Shown here piece after piece: positions 15,072-25,208 of a DNA stretch of 64,000 nucleotides. Below the pieces are notes generated by a model, which saw only the letters and a program-made list of their open reading frames with translations, was not told the DNA's origin and did not search any database. The position numbers and the translations under genes are program-made. Source of the stretch: Clostridium gasigenes. GTDB taxonomy: Bacteria > Bacillota > Clostridia > Clostridiales > Clostridiaceae. The stretch spans positions 1 through 64,000 of the forward strand of contig NZ_FNJM01000012.1 in assembly GCF_900104115.1 (NCBI RefSeq). Direction: 5' to 3'. Position 1 is the stretch's first letter, and every line of letters begins with the position of its first letter.

Positions 15072-16436
15072 ATGATAAAATTTAATTACGATGCGTTAAC
15101 AGGTGAAGTAGTTACAAGAGATGATTTTAGTTATGAAGATAGCAGGAAAGCCTGGAATAGAGCTATTGAACAATATCCATTGGTAATTGTATATTGTCAG
15201 AGTGAAAAGGATGTTTGCACTGCAATATCTTGGTCTAGAGTGAATTTATTACCTATTAGAATAAGGTCAGGTTGTCATAACTATGAAGGTTACTCAACTG
15301 GCAATGATGTAGTAGTTATTGATGTTAGCAGAATGAATGATATTTATATAGATGAGGAAAAAAATATAGTTAAAATACAAGGTGGAGTTAGGAATAGAGA
15401 ATTATATGAGGCTCTAGGAGAACATGGTTATGTATTTCCAGGGGGTGGATGTCCAACTGTTGGAGTTCCTGGATTTGTATTAGGCGGTGGTTGGGGATAT
15501 TCAAGTAGGCTTTTAGGTCTAGGTTGTGATATATTAATAGAAGTTAAAATTATAGATTATGAAGGTAACATAATAATTGCAAATGAAAATTATAATGAAG
15601 ATTTATTTTGGGCTTGTAGAGGTGGTGGCGGAGGTAATTTTGGAATAGTTACTGAAATGACATTTAACCTTCCTAAAAAAATTAAAATGGCAACACTTAT
15701 AAATATAGATTATCCACATATAGAACTTGAAGAAAGCATTAATATATTCAAAATGTTTCAGACTGAATTTAAAAATTTAGATAGAAGAGTTAATTTAAAA
15801 ATGGCTATATATAATTCGCAAGATAAAGGGACTGGAATTAAGTTTACAGGATTATTTTATGGTAATGAAGAAGAAGCTAATAATATCTTAAAACCATTTA
15901 AAAATATTATTAGTAAGGTGGATGTTAAACTAGAATATATTACGGTGTTAGAGGCTAATAGAAGTATTCAAGATAGCCATCCAGATTATGAAAAATATAA
16001 ATCTACAGGAAGATTTGTAGATAAGGATTATACTATAAGTGAAATTAAAAATCTTATAAAATTAGTAAAAAATAGACCAGAGGGAGCCGTATATGTATCA
16101 ATTTCATTATATGGTTTAGGTGGAGCAATTCAAGATAAGGATAAATATAGTACAGCATTTTATTATCGAGGTTCAAAATTTATTATGGGGCTACAGTCCG
16201 TTTGGGAAAGGTCAGAATATGCACAAGTAAATAGAGAATGGGTTAAAGAGGCCTTTAATTATATAAAGCTAGTTACTAAAGGGTCATTTATTAATTTTCC
16301 TTTTGCAGAACTACAGGGTTATGAAAAAGAATATTATGGTGAAAATATAAAAAAATTAAGAGAAGTAAAAGGAAAATATGATCCTTGTGATGTATTTAAT
16401 TTTCCACAAGGAATAAAATGTTTTCCTGAAAAATAA
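15072..16436 (+). CDS. FAD-binding oxidoreductase, berberine-bridge-enzyme type
   Basis: 454 residues from the ATG at 15072 (AGAAGGTG upstream; the GTG at 15063 lies within that site). The N-terminal FAD_binding_4 domain has RSGCHNYEG with His69 and GGGCPTVGVPG with Cys127, the two residues that link FAD covalently in bicovalent flavoproteins, plus GGGWGYSSRLLGLGCD. The C-terminal BBE segment ends YYGENIKKLREVKGKYDPCD then FNFPQGI. Relatives oxidise sugars, oligosaccharides or alkaloid-like compounds and pass electrons to O2 or other acceptors. Finding one in a fermentative anaerobe is unusual in principle though such genes are known in clostridia. GltS follows after 51 bases and may be co-transcribed. 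Confidence 0.85.
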   Translation: MIKFNYDALTGEVVTRDDFSYEDSRKAWNRAIEQYPLVIVYCQSEKDVCTAISWSRVNLLPIRIRSGCHNYEGYSTGNDVVVIDVSRMNDIYIDEEKNIVKIQGGVRNRELYEALGEHGYVFPGGGCPTVGVPGFVLGGGWGYSSRLLGLGCDILIEVKIIDYEGNIIIANENYNEDLFWACRGGGGGNFGIVTEMTFNLPKKIKMATLINIDYPHIELEESINIFKMFQTEFKNLDRRVNLKMAIYNSQDKGTGIKFTGLFYGNEEEANNILKPFKNIISKVDVKLEYITVLEANRSIQDSHPDYEKYKSTGRFVDKDYTISEIKNLIKLVKNRPEGAVYVSISLYGLGGAIQDKDKYSTAFYYRGSKFIMGLQSVWERSEYAQVNREWVKEAFNYIKLVTKGSFINFPFAELQGYEKEYYGENIKKLREVKGKYDPCDVFNFPQGIKCFPEK

Positions 16437-16487
16437 AAACATATTAATAAATAACGTAAAATAACAAAAGATAAGAGGAGAGAAATT

Positions 16488-17684
16488 ATGGAATTAAAAT
16501 TTGATATATTCGAAACAATGGCATTAGCCACTGTCGTGTTCTATTTAGGGAAGTATTTAAAGAAAAAGGTAAAAGCATTATCGAAATATTGTATACCAGC
16601 TGCTGTTATAGGGGGAATTATATTTGCGCTATTAATGCTTATTTTAAAGATAACTAATATTGCTACTATAAATTTAGATATAACATTACAAAACATTTTT
16701 ATGACTGCATTTTTTACTAGCATTGGGTATACGGCTAGTCTTAAAATATTAAAGAAGGGTGGCATAAAGGTTGTCATTTTCTTGGTACTAGCAATTTTAC
16801 TAGTAATATGTCAGGATATTTTAGGTGCTTCTTTAGCATTATTATTCAACTTAGATCCATTATTAGGACTTTGCACAGCTTCTATTCCTATGGTGGGTGG
16901 TCATGGAACAGCAGGCTCATTTGGACCACTTCTAGAAAAAATGGGAATTGCAGGTGCAACTACTGTATCCTTTGCGTCAGCAACATTTGGGCTAGTTATG
17001 GGTAGTTTTATAGGTGGGTTTGTTGCAAAAAACTTAATAGAACGAAATAATATTAAAACTCCTAAAGAGTCACATGATAAATCAATTCCTGTAAGTGATT
17101 TTCATGAGGATGATAAAGCTATTCTATGTCACAAAAAGCTTATGAATGGAGCCTCTTGGATTTTCCTTGCAATGGGAATAGGATCAATAATATCTAATTT
17201 CATTCAAGATTTAGGGTTAACTTTTCCATCATATATTGGAGCAATGATTGCAGCTGCTATTATTAGAAATATTTGTGATATGAGAAAAGTTAGGCTTGAA
17301 GAAAAAGAAATTGAAGCAATTGGAGGTATTAGCCTTTCATTCTTCTTATCTATGGCATTAATGGGATTGAAGTTATGGGAACTCTTTGATTTAGCACTTC
17401 CTATGATTGTTATGCTTATGGGGCAAACAGTTCTTATGGGACTATTCTCTTATTTTATAATTTTCCGTGTAATGGGAAAAAATTATGACGCTGCAGTTTT
17501 TGCATCAGCTAGTTGTGGATTTGGTATGGGAGCTACACCTAATGCAGTGGCAAATATGGATGCGTTAACTAGTAAATATGGGTTTGCTCCAACTCCATAT
17601 TTTGTAGTACCTATTGTAGGATGTTTATTTATTGATTTTGCAAACTCAGCAATTATTACATTGTTTATAAATATACTTCATTAG
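16488..17684 (+). CDS. gltS: Sodium/glutamate symporter
   Basis: 398 residues, AAGAGGAGA before the ATG, about ten to twelve membrane segments arranged as two inverted halves. Family landmarks are IPMVGGHGTAGSFGPL in the first half and ASCGFGMGATPNAVANMD in the second, the two re-entrant loops that hold substrate and sodium in GltS/ESS transporters. It imports glutamate with Na+. The gene sits 51 bases behind the BBE-type flavoprotein, so the pair may form one transcript; no metabolic link between them is obvious. Confidence 0.9.
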   Translation: MELKFDIFETMALATVVFYLGKYLKKKVKALSKYCIPAAVIGGIIFALLMLILKITNIATINLDITLQNIFMTAFFTSIGYTASLKILKKGGIKVVIFLVLAILLVICQDILGASLALLFNLDPLLGLCTASIPMVGGHGTAGSFGPLLEKMGIAGATTVSFASATFGLVMGSFIGGFVAKNLIERNNIKTPKESHDKSIPVSDFHEDDKAILCHKKLMNGASWIFLAMGIGSIISNFIQDLGLTFPSYIGAMIAAAIIRNICDMRKVRLEEKEIEAIGGISLSFFLSMALMGLKLWELFDLALPMIVMLMGQTVLMGLFSYFIIFRVMGKNYDAAVFASASCGFGMGATPNAVANMDALTSKYGFAPTPYFVVPIVGCLFIDFANSAIITLFINILH

Positions 17685-17782
17685 TTATTTGAAGATGCCT
17701 AAATTAATAATGCTTTGATTTAATATAATTAAAATAGTTGATATTTAAATAAGTTTAAGTGATAATAGAGAAATATTATAAT

Positions 17783-17843
17783 AAGGCACTTTCAAGAAAA
17801 TAGACTAGTATAATGGATTATTATTTTGAAAAAGATGTCTAAG
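17783..17843. repeat. Interspersed inverted-repeat element
   Basis: Left end AAGGCACTTTCAAGAAAATAG, right end TTATTATTTTGAAAAAGATGTCTAAG read on the same strand; the ends are imperfect reverse complements. A member of the family described at 57217 and 41142. It lies between gltS and a small gene. Confidence 0.55.
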
Positions 17844-17872
17844 ATTAAATTTATAAAAGTAGGTGAATATAT

Positions 17873-18049
17873 ATGGAAGAAGAATATGTAGCAATAATTA
17901 ATAAATTCAAGTTTGAAAACGATGAATTTAATAGCATACATGTAAGTGATGAAGATGGTAAATTAATAGATATAATTGATATTGAATTTACTTATAAGGA
18001 AGAGATGTTTAAGACTTTATGTAATGAATGGATAAAAGAAAACGAGTAA
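17873..18049 (+). CDS. Small acidic hypothetical protein, 58 aa
   Basis: ATG at 17873 with AGGTGA upstream. The peptide begins MEEEYVAIINKFKFENDEF and ends NEWIKENE. It is strongly acidic, has one cysteine and no membrane segment. A strong terminator follows 17 bases after the stop, supporting a real gene. No family recognised. Confidence 0.6.
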   Translation: MEEEYVAIINKFKFENDEFNSIHVSDEDGKLIDIIDIEFTYKEEMFKTLCNEWIKENE

Positions 18050-18065
18050 AATTTATAGTTAAATT

Positions 18066-18102
18066 AAAAAGTCCAGAGAGGTTAAAACTCTTTGGACTTT
18101 TT
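18066..18102 (+). terminator. Rho-independent terminator
   Basis: AAAGTCCAGAGAG and CTCTTTGGACTTT form a long stem closed by an AT-rich loop and followed by T residues. Confidence 0.8.
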
Positions 18103-18139
18103 AGCGATTATTTAAAGAAATAAAAATCGTTACTTAATG

Positions 18140-18257
18140 TTGTGAAAATTCACAATAAAAGATATAAAGTCCTATAGATGGTAAAAATAACTTAATGAGT
18201 AGAATCTATTGATAACGTTTAATAATGTTGATAATATAATCTTAACAAAACGTTTTG
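18140..18257 (+). promoter_or_regulatory. Operator and promoter region of the alpha-glucoside PTS gene
   Basis: The palindrome TTGTGAAAATTCACAA (18140-18155) overlaps a -35 box TTGTGA, with TATAAA 17 bases on (18163). The same core, TGTGAANATTCACA, occurs before the GH4 gene at 19990, so it is a likely shared site for the RpiR regulator at 21611. A second palindrome, CAAAACGTTTTG (18246-18257), recalls catabolite-repression (CcpA) sites and follows TATAAT at 18235; this part is weaker. Confidence 0.6.
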
Positions 18258-18312
18258 GTATTAAAACAAGTTAGAAAGCAAACAAAAATAATTTGTAAGG
18301 AGAAGAGAATAT

Positions 18313-19920
18313 ATGATGCAGAAAATTCAGCGCTTTGGTGGCGCAATGTTTACTCCCGTATTGTTATTTGCATTTTCAGGAATAATGGTTGGATTTTCAA
18401 TTTTATTTAAGAATCCTGAAATAATGGGTTCCTTAGCAAGAGAGAGCGGATTATGGTATCAGATATGGAATATCATAGAACAGGGCGCATGGACAGTATT
18501 TAATCAATTGCCTCTTTTATTCGTAATAGGACTACCTATTGGGTTAGCTAAAAAGCAACAAGCAAGGGCTTGTATGGAATCACTAGTAATATATTTAACT
18601 TTTAATTATTTTTTAGGAGCTATACTTTCAACTTGGGGGCCAACATTTGGAGTTGATTTTGCAACGAAAATTGGCGGAGCTAGTGGATTAACAACTATAG
18701 CAGGTATTAAAACTTTAGATACAGGTATGATAGGAGCAATATTAATATCTGGTATTGTAGTTTGGATACATGATAAGTACTTCGATGTAGAGTTACCAGA
18801 ATTTTTAGGAACATTTAGAGGATCGGCGTTTGTTGCAATGATCGGGTTCTTTGCAATGATTCCATTAGCAGTGGTAATGGCATTTGTATGGCCAAAGGTA
18901 CAAGGCGTTATAGCAGCATTACAAGGAATATTAGTAGGATCTGGAGTCATTGGAGTTTGGGTATATACTTTCTTAGAAAGAATACTTATCCCAACGGGTT
19001 TGCATCACTTTATATATACACCATTTATATTTGATTCAGTAGTTGTTGAAGGTGGAATAAATTCTTATTGGGCATTGCATTTATCACAATTCTCATCATC
19101 AACTGAACCGTTAAAAACATTATTCCCAGAAGGCGGGTTTGCCCTTCATGGAATGTCAAAGGTATTTGGATCTTCAGGAATAGCAGCAGCATTTTATGTT
19201 ACAGCTAAACCAAATAAAAAGAAAATTGTATTAGGTTTATTGATCCCCGCAACATTAACAGCAGTAGTTGCAGGAATTACAGAACCGCTTGAATTTACAT
19301 TCTTATTTATTGCACCAGTATTATTTTTAGTACATGCATTATTAGCAGCAACTTTATCATCAATAGCATTTTCGTTTGGAGTAGTTGGTAATTTTGGTGG
19401 TGGATTAATTGATTGGATAGCATTAAATTGGATTCCGTTATTTAGTAATCACACTATGACATATATAACACAAATAATTATAGGATTTATATTTACAGGA
19501 ATTTATTTTGTAGTATTTAGATACTTAATATTAAAGTTTAAGTTTAAGACACCAGGTAGAGAAGATGAGGACGAAGAAACAAAACTTTATAGCAAGTCAG
19601 ATTATAAGTTAAAGAAAATAGAAAAATCTTTAACTGAAGATAAACTTGTTGATACAGGAAAAATTTTATTAAGCAAAGCAGAAATGATTGTAAAAGCACT
19701 AGGTGGAAAAGAAAATATTTCACAACTTAATAATTGTGCAACTAGACTGCGTATATCTGTAGTTGATGAAAATTTAGTGCAAGATATTTCTGTATTTAAA
19801 AAAGCAGGAGCACATGGCTTAGTTAAGAAAGGAAAAGCAGTTCAAGTAATTATTGGACTATCAGTTGTAAAAGTTGCAGAAGAAGTTGAACTATTAATGG
19901 GTAATAATTTAAGCATCTAA
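18313..19920 (+). CDS. PTS alpha-glucoside transporter, IIC-IIB fusion
   Basis: 535 residues. The IIC domain (about 1-405) has the membrane segments and the ILIPTGLHHFIYTPF and GITEPLEFTFLF blocks of the glucose/maltose superfamily. The IIB domain (about 445-535) has the phosphorylated Cys475 in LNNCATRLR. There is no IIA domain, so an external IIA of the glucose type must supply phosphate. Closest recognised relatives are MalX/GlvC-type permeases that import maltose, trehalulose and other alpha-glucosides as 6-phosphates. The product would feed the GH4 enzyme encoded next. Regulated through the palindromes upstream. Start at 18313, with AAGGAGAAGAG before it; a second ATG follows directly. 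Confidence 0.9.
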   Translation: MMQKIQRFGGAMFTPVLLFAFSGIMVGFSILFKNPEIMGSLARESGLWYQIWNIIEQGAWTVFNQLPLLFVIGLPIGLAKKQQARACMESLVIYLTFNYFLGAILSTWGPTFGVDFATKIGGASGLTTIAGIKTLDTGMIGAILISGIVVWIHDKYFDVELPEFLGTFRGSAFVAMIGFFAMIPLAVVMAFVWPKVQGVIAALQGILVGSGVIGVWVYTFLERILIPTGLHHFIYTPFIFDSVVVEGGINSYWALHLSQFSSSTEPLKTLFPEGGFALHGMSKVFGSSGIAAAFYVTAKPNKKKIVLGLLIPATLTAVVAGITEPLEFTFLFIAPVLFLVHALLAATLSSIAFSFGVVGNFGGGLIDWIALNWIPLFSNHTMTYITQIIIGFIFTGIYFVVFRYLILKFKFKTPGREDEDEETKLYSKSDYKLKKIEKSLTEDKLVDTGKILLSKAEMIVKALGGKENISQLNNCATRLRISVVDENLVQDISVFKKAGAHGLVKKGKAVQVIIGLSVVKVAEEVELLMGNNLSI

Positions 19921-19989
19921 AAGAAATAGTAGAATTGTAGTTATATTTATAATTGGGATTGTTAGATTGAAGATGACTTAACTAATAGC

Positions 19990-20003
19990 TGTGAATATTC
20001 ACA
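19990..20003. promoter_or_regulatory. Operator upstream of the GH4 gene
   Basis: Perfect palindrome TGTGAATATTCACA, matching the core of the site at 18140. It stands 145 bases before the GH4 start, in the gap between the two catabolic genes, so the GH4 gene probably has its own controlled promoter. Confidence 0.6.
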
Positions 20004-20123
20004 AAAAAAGTGAGTAAGAACAACAAGAGAGCTTATTCCCTAAACAAGCCTAATGTATTGATTGATAAGATCATACTTGATAATATTAAGTTGTAGAAAG
20101 AGTTATTAATAAAAACAAAATAA

Positions 20124-21476
<1,353 letters not shown>

Positions 21477-21500
21477 AAAATAGTTAATACAATTAAGAAG

Positions 21501-21538
21501 AGGATGTTGCAAAATTATTTTAAGCAACATCCTATTTT
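21501..21538 (+). terminator. Rho-independent terminator
   Basis: AGGATGTTGC, a 13-base loop, GCAACATCCT and a T-rich tail, after the GH4 gene. Confidence 0.85.
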
Positions 21539-21610
21539 CTATTTCTAATATACGTCTATTAAGTAAGGTATAAGTTTGCTATACTTGTAGATATAGGAAG
21601 TGATGATATT

Positions 21611-22384
21611 ATGAGAATAGATGAACTTATTAATGCACATTATGACAAATTAAATCAAAATGATTTACATATATGGAAGTATATATATAGTAATAAAAAG
21701 GAATGTTGTGGATTAACTATTGATGATCTTGCAGGAAAATGCAATGTATCAAGAACAACAATTTTAAGGTTTGCACAGAAATTATCATTAAAAGGATATA
21801 GTGAATTAAAGGTTTATTTAAAATGGGAAATGACTGAGGAAATTATTGATGAAAACTTTGTTGAAATAGTTTGTAATGAGTTTAAAAGTAGTATTGATGA
21901 GATGAAAAAAAGAGACTACTCAAAAGTTTGTGAGATGATTTATGAAAGTAGAAGAGTGTTTATATATGGTACTGGTGCAGTTCAAAAATCAGTGGCACAA
22001 GAAGTAAAGAGAATTTTTTTATCTGGAAAAGAGTGTTTTGCAGTTATAGATGGAATAGCAGAAATAGATTTAACATTAGATACTATGACCTCCAATGACT
22101 TAATGATAGTTATATCATTATCAGGAGAATCAAGTCATATTAGGGGGTTTGCAAAACAATTATCAATAAGAAATATACCATTTATCTCAGTGACTAAATT
22201 AAAAAATAATGAACTAGCAAAATTAAGTAAAGAAAGTTTGTATATAAACACTTCTGTAGTAAATATAGGTAATAGTGTAGAGTATGAAGCAGTAAATTTA
22301 TTTTTTATATTAGTTGAAATATTATTTTTGAAGTATATAATGTATAAAAATAATAGGAAGTTAGAAGAGGTAAATAAATTATAA
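21611..22384 (+). CDS. RpiR/MurR-family transcriptional regulator
   Basis: 257 residues. The N-terminal RpiR helix-turn-helix is visible (CGLTIDDLAGKCNVSRTTIL, then RFAQKLSLKGYSELKVYL). A SIS sugar-phosphate-binding domain follows (RRVFIYGTGAVQKSVAQEV and MIVISLSGESSHIRGFAKQL). RpiR proteins sense phospho-sugars through the SIS domain. Placed just after the PTS and GH4 genes, it should control them, probably through TGTGAANATTCACA at 18140 and 19990; it resembles GlvR, which activates the maltose operon in Bacillus. It has its own terminators on both sides, so it is transcribed separately. Confidence 0.88.
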   Translation: MRIDELINAHYDKLNQNDLHIWKYIYSNKKECCGLTIDDLAGKCNVSRTTILRFAQKLSLKGYSELKVYLKWEMTEEIIDENFVEIVCNEFKSSIDEMKKRDYSKVCEMIYESRRVFIYGTGAVQKSVAQEVKRIFLSGKECFAVIDGIAEIDLTLDTMTSNDLMIVISLSGESSHIRGFAKQLSIRNIPFISVTKLKNNELAKLSKESLYINTSVVNIGNSVEYEAVNLFFILVEILFLKYIMYKNNRKLEEVNKL

Positions 22385-22421
22385 TAAAAATATATAAACA
22401 GCAGATATTATGAAAAAAATA

Positions 22422-22467
22422 AAAAGCAGTAAGTAAATTCTAAAATAGGATTTACTTACTGCTTTTA
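22422..22467 (+). terminator. Rho-independent terminator, probably bidirectional
   Basis: AAAAGCAGTAAGTAAAT and ATTTACTTACTGCTTTT form a long, almost perfect stem with T residues after it and A residues before it, between convergent genes. Confidence 0.85.
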
Positions 22468-22554
22468 AATATTAAAAAAATTTAATATTTATTTTGAAAT
22501 TATTAAGTTTTTAAAGTTATATAAAAATGTATTTAGAGATTGGCTTGGTAGAAA

Positions 22555-23610
22555 TCAAATAGTTTTCCAAGGATCAGTTGTTTTACCTTGAGTTATAGAA
22601 TAGGTAATAGATCTTGCTATATCTTTATCTATTTTAGGATCTCTAAGTTTTGAGTTGAATTCTGAAGAAAAATGTGCTAAAGCTTTTGGAATTACTTTTG
22701 TAGAATTATTAAAGTTTTCAAGAGGATTAACAGAATGGGTATTTCCTCGTGTAGCATTAATAATAGTAACAGTTTCTTCACATGCTTCATTTGCATATTC
22801 GATTATCTTATCTTTTATGGTTTCATCTAGAGTTTCTGGGTACATGACTTCTAGTTCAATTGTGTATTGAGTGTCTCGAGAGGAAACACATGGAATTGTA
22901 TTTTCAATATTTTCACTATCTACAATTCCTATAGGTTGAACTATAAAATCATCTTTTGTTTCGGGTATATTTAAGGAAACTAATGTTTTACTAACTGATT
23001 CTCTAACTTCGCTATTAGTATAAAGTTTTTTAGCGTTTTTAAATCCATTTTCATTAGTTTGTCTAGATAAATTGTCTTCAAGACAACTTTCACACTTATT
23101 TCTATAACAAACAAAAGAATCTATTCTTCTTAAATCTACACCAAAATAAGCCCAGCGTCTACCGAACCATCTTAAACCAGAAACTGAAACTCTATCAACA
23201 TTTAATAAAAATGCCCAGTAGTTTCTACCACCTCTTTCCCAAATATAAGTAAATTGGAAAAGACAAAATTTTATTGAGTTTTGACTTACGAATTTTGATT
23301 GAGGGCCACCATAATTAGATGAAGTTAAGCTTTTTACCGCTTTATCATTTTGGTTAGGAATAAAATTTGGAGGTGCACCAAGTTGCGATGGATTTATATT
23401 TACACCCGGGACGTTTACACCAGGGACGTTTCCACCTTGGGGATTACCACTAGGAAAGTTGCCACCAGGAAAATTTGGAGGTTGAAAGTTTGGGGTAAAC
23501 CCACCAGGTATTTGAGGAATACGTTGCATTTCTTCAAGCGGAAATGAAGAAAATTCATATTCATCAAATGTTTCATTTTTATTTTCAAAAAGATTATCTT
23601 TATAGAACAT
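22555..23610 (-). CDS. Hypothetical protein with Pro/Gly-rich N-terminal repeats
   Basis: 351 residues from the ATG at 23610 (TAGGAGT upstream). The first 35 residues are acidic. Residues ~35-85 are a Pro/Gly/Asn-rich stretch with repeats such as GGNVPGVNVPGVNINP. The middle is rich in Trp, Tyr and Arg (YIWERGGRNYWAFLLN, WFGRRWAYFGVDLRRI), and a Cys cluster follows (CYRNKCESC). The C-terminal ~190 residues look soluble. There is no signal peptide or clear membrane helix. I have seen the W/R-rich block in clostridial proteins loosely annotated as transporters, without evidence. The layout would suit a spore-surface or envelope protein, but that is a guess. Confidence 0.75.
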   Translation of the reverse strand: MFYKDNLFENKNETFDEYEFSSFPLEEMQRIPQIPGGFTPNFQPPNFPGGNFPSGNPQGGNVPGVNVPGVNINPSQLGAPPNFIPNQNDKAVKSLTSSNYGGPQSKFVSQNSIKFCLFQFTYIWERGGRNYWAFLLNVDRVSVSGLRWFGRRWAYFGVDLRRIDSFVCYRNKCESCLEDNLSRQTNENGFKNAKKLYTNSEVRESVSKTLVSLNIPETKDDFIVQPIGIVDSENIENTIPCVSSRDTQYTIELEVMYPETLDETIKDKIIEYANEACEETVTIINATRGNTHSVNPLENFNNSTKVIPKALAHFSSEFNSKLRDPKIDKDIARSITYSITQGKTTDPWKTI

Positions 23611-23824
23611 TATTCTAAAAACTCCTACGTATTACTTTATAAATAGTATACTTATAAGACCTTATAAATGTTACTAATAAAAATAATTAGTAAGTCAGTA
23701 TGCTGTATATTTATTAGAATGTAGTTTAAATGAATAATAAGTATTATAACTGGGATAAAAGATTTGCAACTTAGAAAATAAATGTTATACTTTGAGAAAG
23801 ATTTATTATATAGAGGTGATTTAA

Positions 23825-24691
23825 ATGAGCGGCATAGCAGGAAAAGGTTGCGAGATAATAATTCCGCAAGAAGAAAAAAAGACAGTTAAGGAAATAGAAC
23901 GTAGTATAGTTAAAACATATAGAAAAGAACTTTGGACTAAATTTATAAAAGCTGTTAAAGATTATAATTTAGTACAAGAGGGAGATAAAATAGCTGTAGC
24001 TATTTCAGGTGGTAAGGATTCTCTTCTTTTAGCTAAATTAATGCAAGAATTAAAGATACATGGTAATGTTAATTTTGAATTAGAATTTATAGCTATGGAT
24101 CCTGGGTATCATTCACAAATAAGAGAGTTGCTTGAGGAAAACTGTAAGCATCTAGAAATACCAGTAACAATTTATAAATCGGGTATTTTCGATGTTATAG
24201 ATGAAAAAGCTAAGGAATATCCATGTTATCTTTGTGCAAGAATGAGACGAGGTTCCCTTTATGCAAAGGCAAAAGAACTTGGATGCAATAAATTAGCACT
24301 TGGACATCATTACAATGATGTCATTGAAACAACTATGTTAAATGTTTTATATGCAGGAAACTTTAAAACAATGCTTCCTAAATTAAAGTCAGCAAATTTT
24401 GAAAATATGGAGCTTATAAGACCAATGTATTATATAGAAGAAGATAATATAAAGAAATTTATAAACTACTGCGGAATTTGGCCTCTTAATTGTGCTTGTA
24501 TGGTAGCTGCTAAGAAAATAGGGAATAAGAGATATGAAATTAAAGGTTTAATTAAAGAATTAAAGAAGAACTTTGATGGAGTTGAAAAGTCTATATTTAA
24601 ATCGGCTGAAAATGTAAATGTTGATTCTATATTAGGTTGGAAAAAAGACGGTGAAAAAGTTTCTTATTTAGATGAGTATGATGAAAGGTAG
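23825..24691 (+). CDS. PP-loop ATPase, TtcA-like tRNA thiolation family
   Basis: 288 residues. The PP-loop SGGKDS at 61-66 binds ATP; Cys134-Cys137 (CYLC) and Cys223/Cys225 (LNCAC) are placed as in TtcA-type proteins that bind an iron-sulfur cluster. GHHYNDVIETTMLN is the family's second signature. TtcA makes 2-thiocytidine at tRNA position 32 in proteobacteria. Firmicute members of this group lack an assigned substrate, so I give no symbol. Start ATG 23825 with AGAGGTGAT. Its terminator overlaps the end of the gene. Confidence 0.85.
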   Translation: MSGIAGKGCEIIIPQEEKKTVKEIERSIVKTYRKELWTKFIKAVKDYNLVQEGDKIAVAISGGKDSLLLAKLMQELKIHGNVNFELEFIAMDPGYHSQIRELLEENCKHLEIPVTIYKSGIFDVIDEKAKEYPCYLCARMRRGSLYAKAKELGCNKLALGHHYNDVIETTMLNVLYAGNFKTMLPKLKSANFENMELIRPMYYIEEDNIKKFINYCGIWPLNCACMVAAKKIGNKRYEIKGLIKELKKNFDGVEKSIFKSAENVNVDSILGWKKDGEKVSYLDEYDER

Positions 24692-24711
24692 GGTTATCCT
24701 ACCTTTTTTTT
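24684..24711 (+). terminator. Rho-independent terminator overlapping a stop codon
   Basis: AAAGGTAGG, loop, CCTACCTTTTTTT. The stop codon TAG of the TtcA-like gene lies in the left arm. Confidence 0.85.
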
Positions 24712-24786
24712 AGCTTCCTTAGAAACAGGAATAAAATAATGCAATTAAACAAATAATATAAAGAAATAATAAAGGGAGGTGAGATT

Positions 24787-24894
24787 ATGGCTAAACATGG
24801 ACAAAGGGCTACTTGGGAAAATGATCATTTTCAAGCACCTAAAAAAAATGATGTTGCACCAGTTCCGGAAGTAAATAAAAAGGGTAAAAAATAA
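24787..24894 (+). CDS. Small basic hypothetical protein, 35 aa
   Basis: ATG at 24787 with the strong ribosome site GGGAGGTGAG. The peptide begins MAKHGQRATWENDHFQAPKK and ends VNKKGKK. Basic, soluble, no cysteine. The strong ribosome site and the terminator at 24934 support expression. Function unknown; small abundant spore proteins are one possibility. Confidence 0.6.
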   Translation: MAKHGQRATWENDHFQAPKKNDVAPVPEVNKKGKK

Positions 24895-24933
24895 CTAATA
24901 AAATATAATTATTTAACTTCTTTTTCTTAAATA

Positions 24934-24978
24934 AAAAAACTTCAATCAAGGTAAAAATATTTGATTGAAGTTTTTTTT
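24934..24978 (+). terminator. Rho-independent terminator
   Basis: AAAAAACTTCAATCAA and TTGATTGAAGTTTTTTTT form a strong stem with a T tract. Confidence 0.85.
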
Positions 24979-25035
24979 ATTTTCAAAAAGAAACTTTATA
25001 TATTAATGAAAATATGGTATAGTTTACATAGATGA

Positions 25036-25160
25036 CAATTTGGATTTAGGGAGCAGAAAGAAAACAAAAAGTCAAGGATTTGAGGATGTTTTGCTATAGT
25101 ATAAGAACTATAATCGGCGAATAGACAAGAATATGACTAGTTATTTTAAAAGCTCTTAAA
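25036..25160. repeat. Interspersed inverted-repeat element, long copy (~125 bp)
   Basis: Left end TTAGGGAGC then AAAACAAAAAGTCAAGGATTTG; right end GACTAGTTATTTTAAAAGCTCTTAAA. The ends match the inverted arms of the family at 41142 and 57217, but with a longer centre. It fills the gap before the ChbG-like gene. Confidence 0.55.
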
Positions 25161-25208
25161 TTATAGACAAAGTAATAAAATAGGTACAAGATAAGGGTGG
25201 TGAATAAT

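Noticed and set aside
18606-18950. 114-codon minus-strand frame inside the PTS gene
   Set aside because: Antisense shadow; Pro/Ile/Asn pattern arises from reversed Gly/Ile/Val codons.
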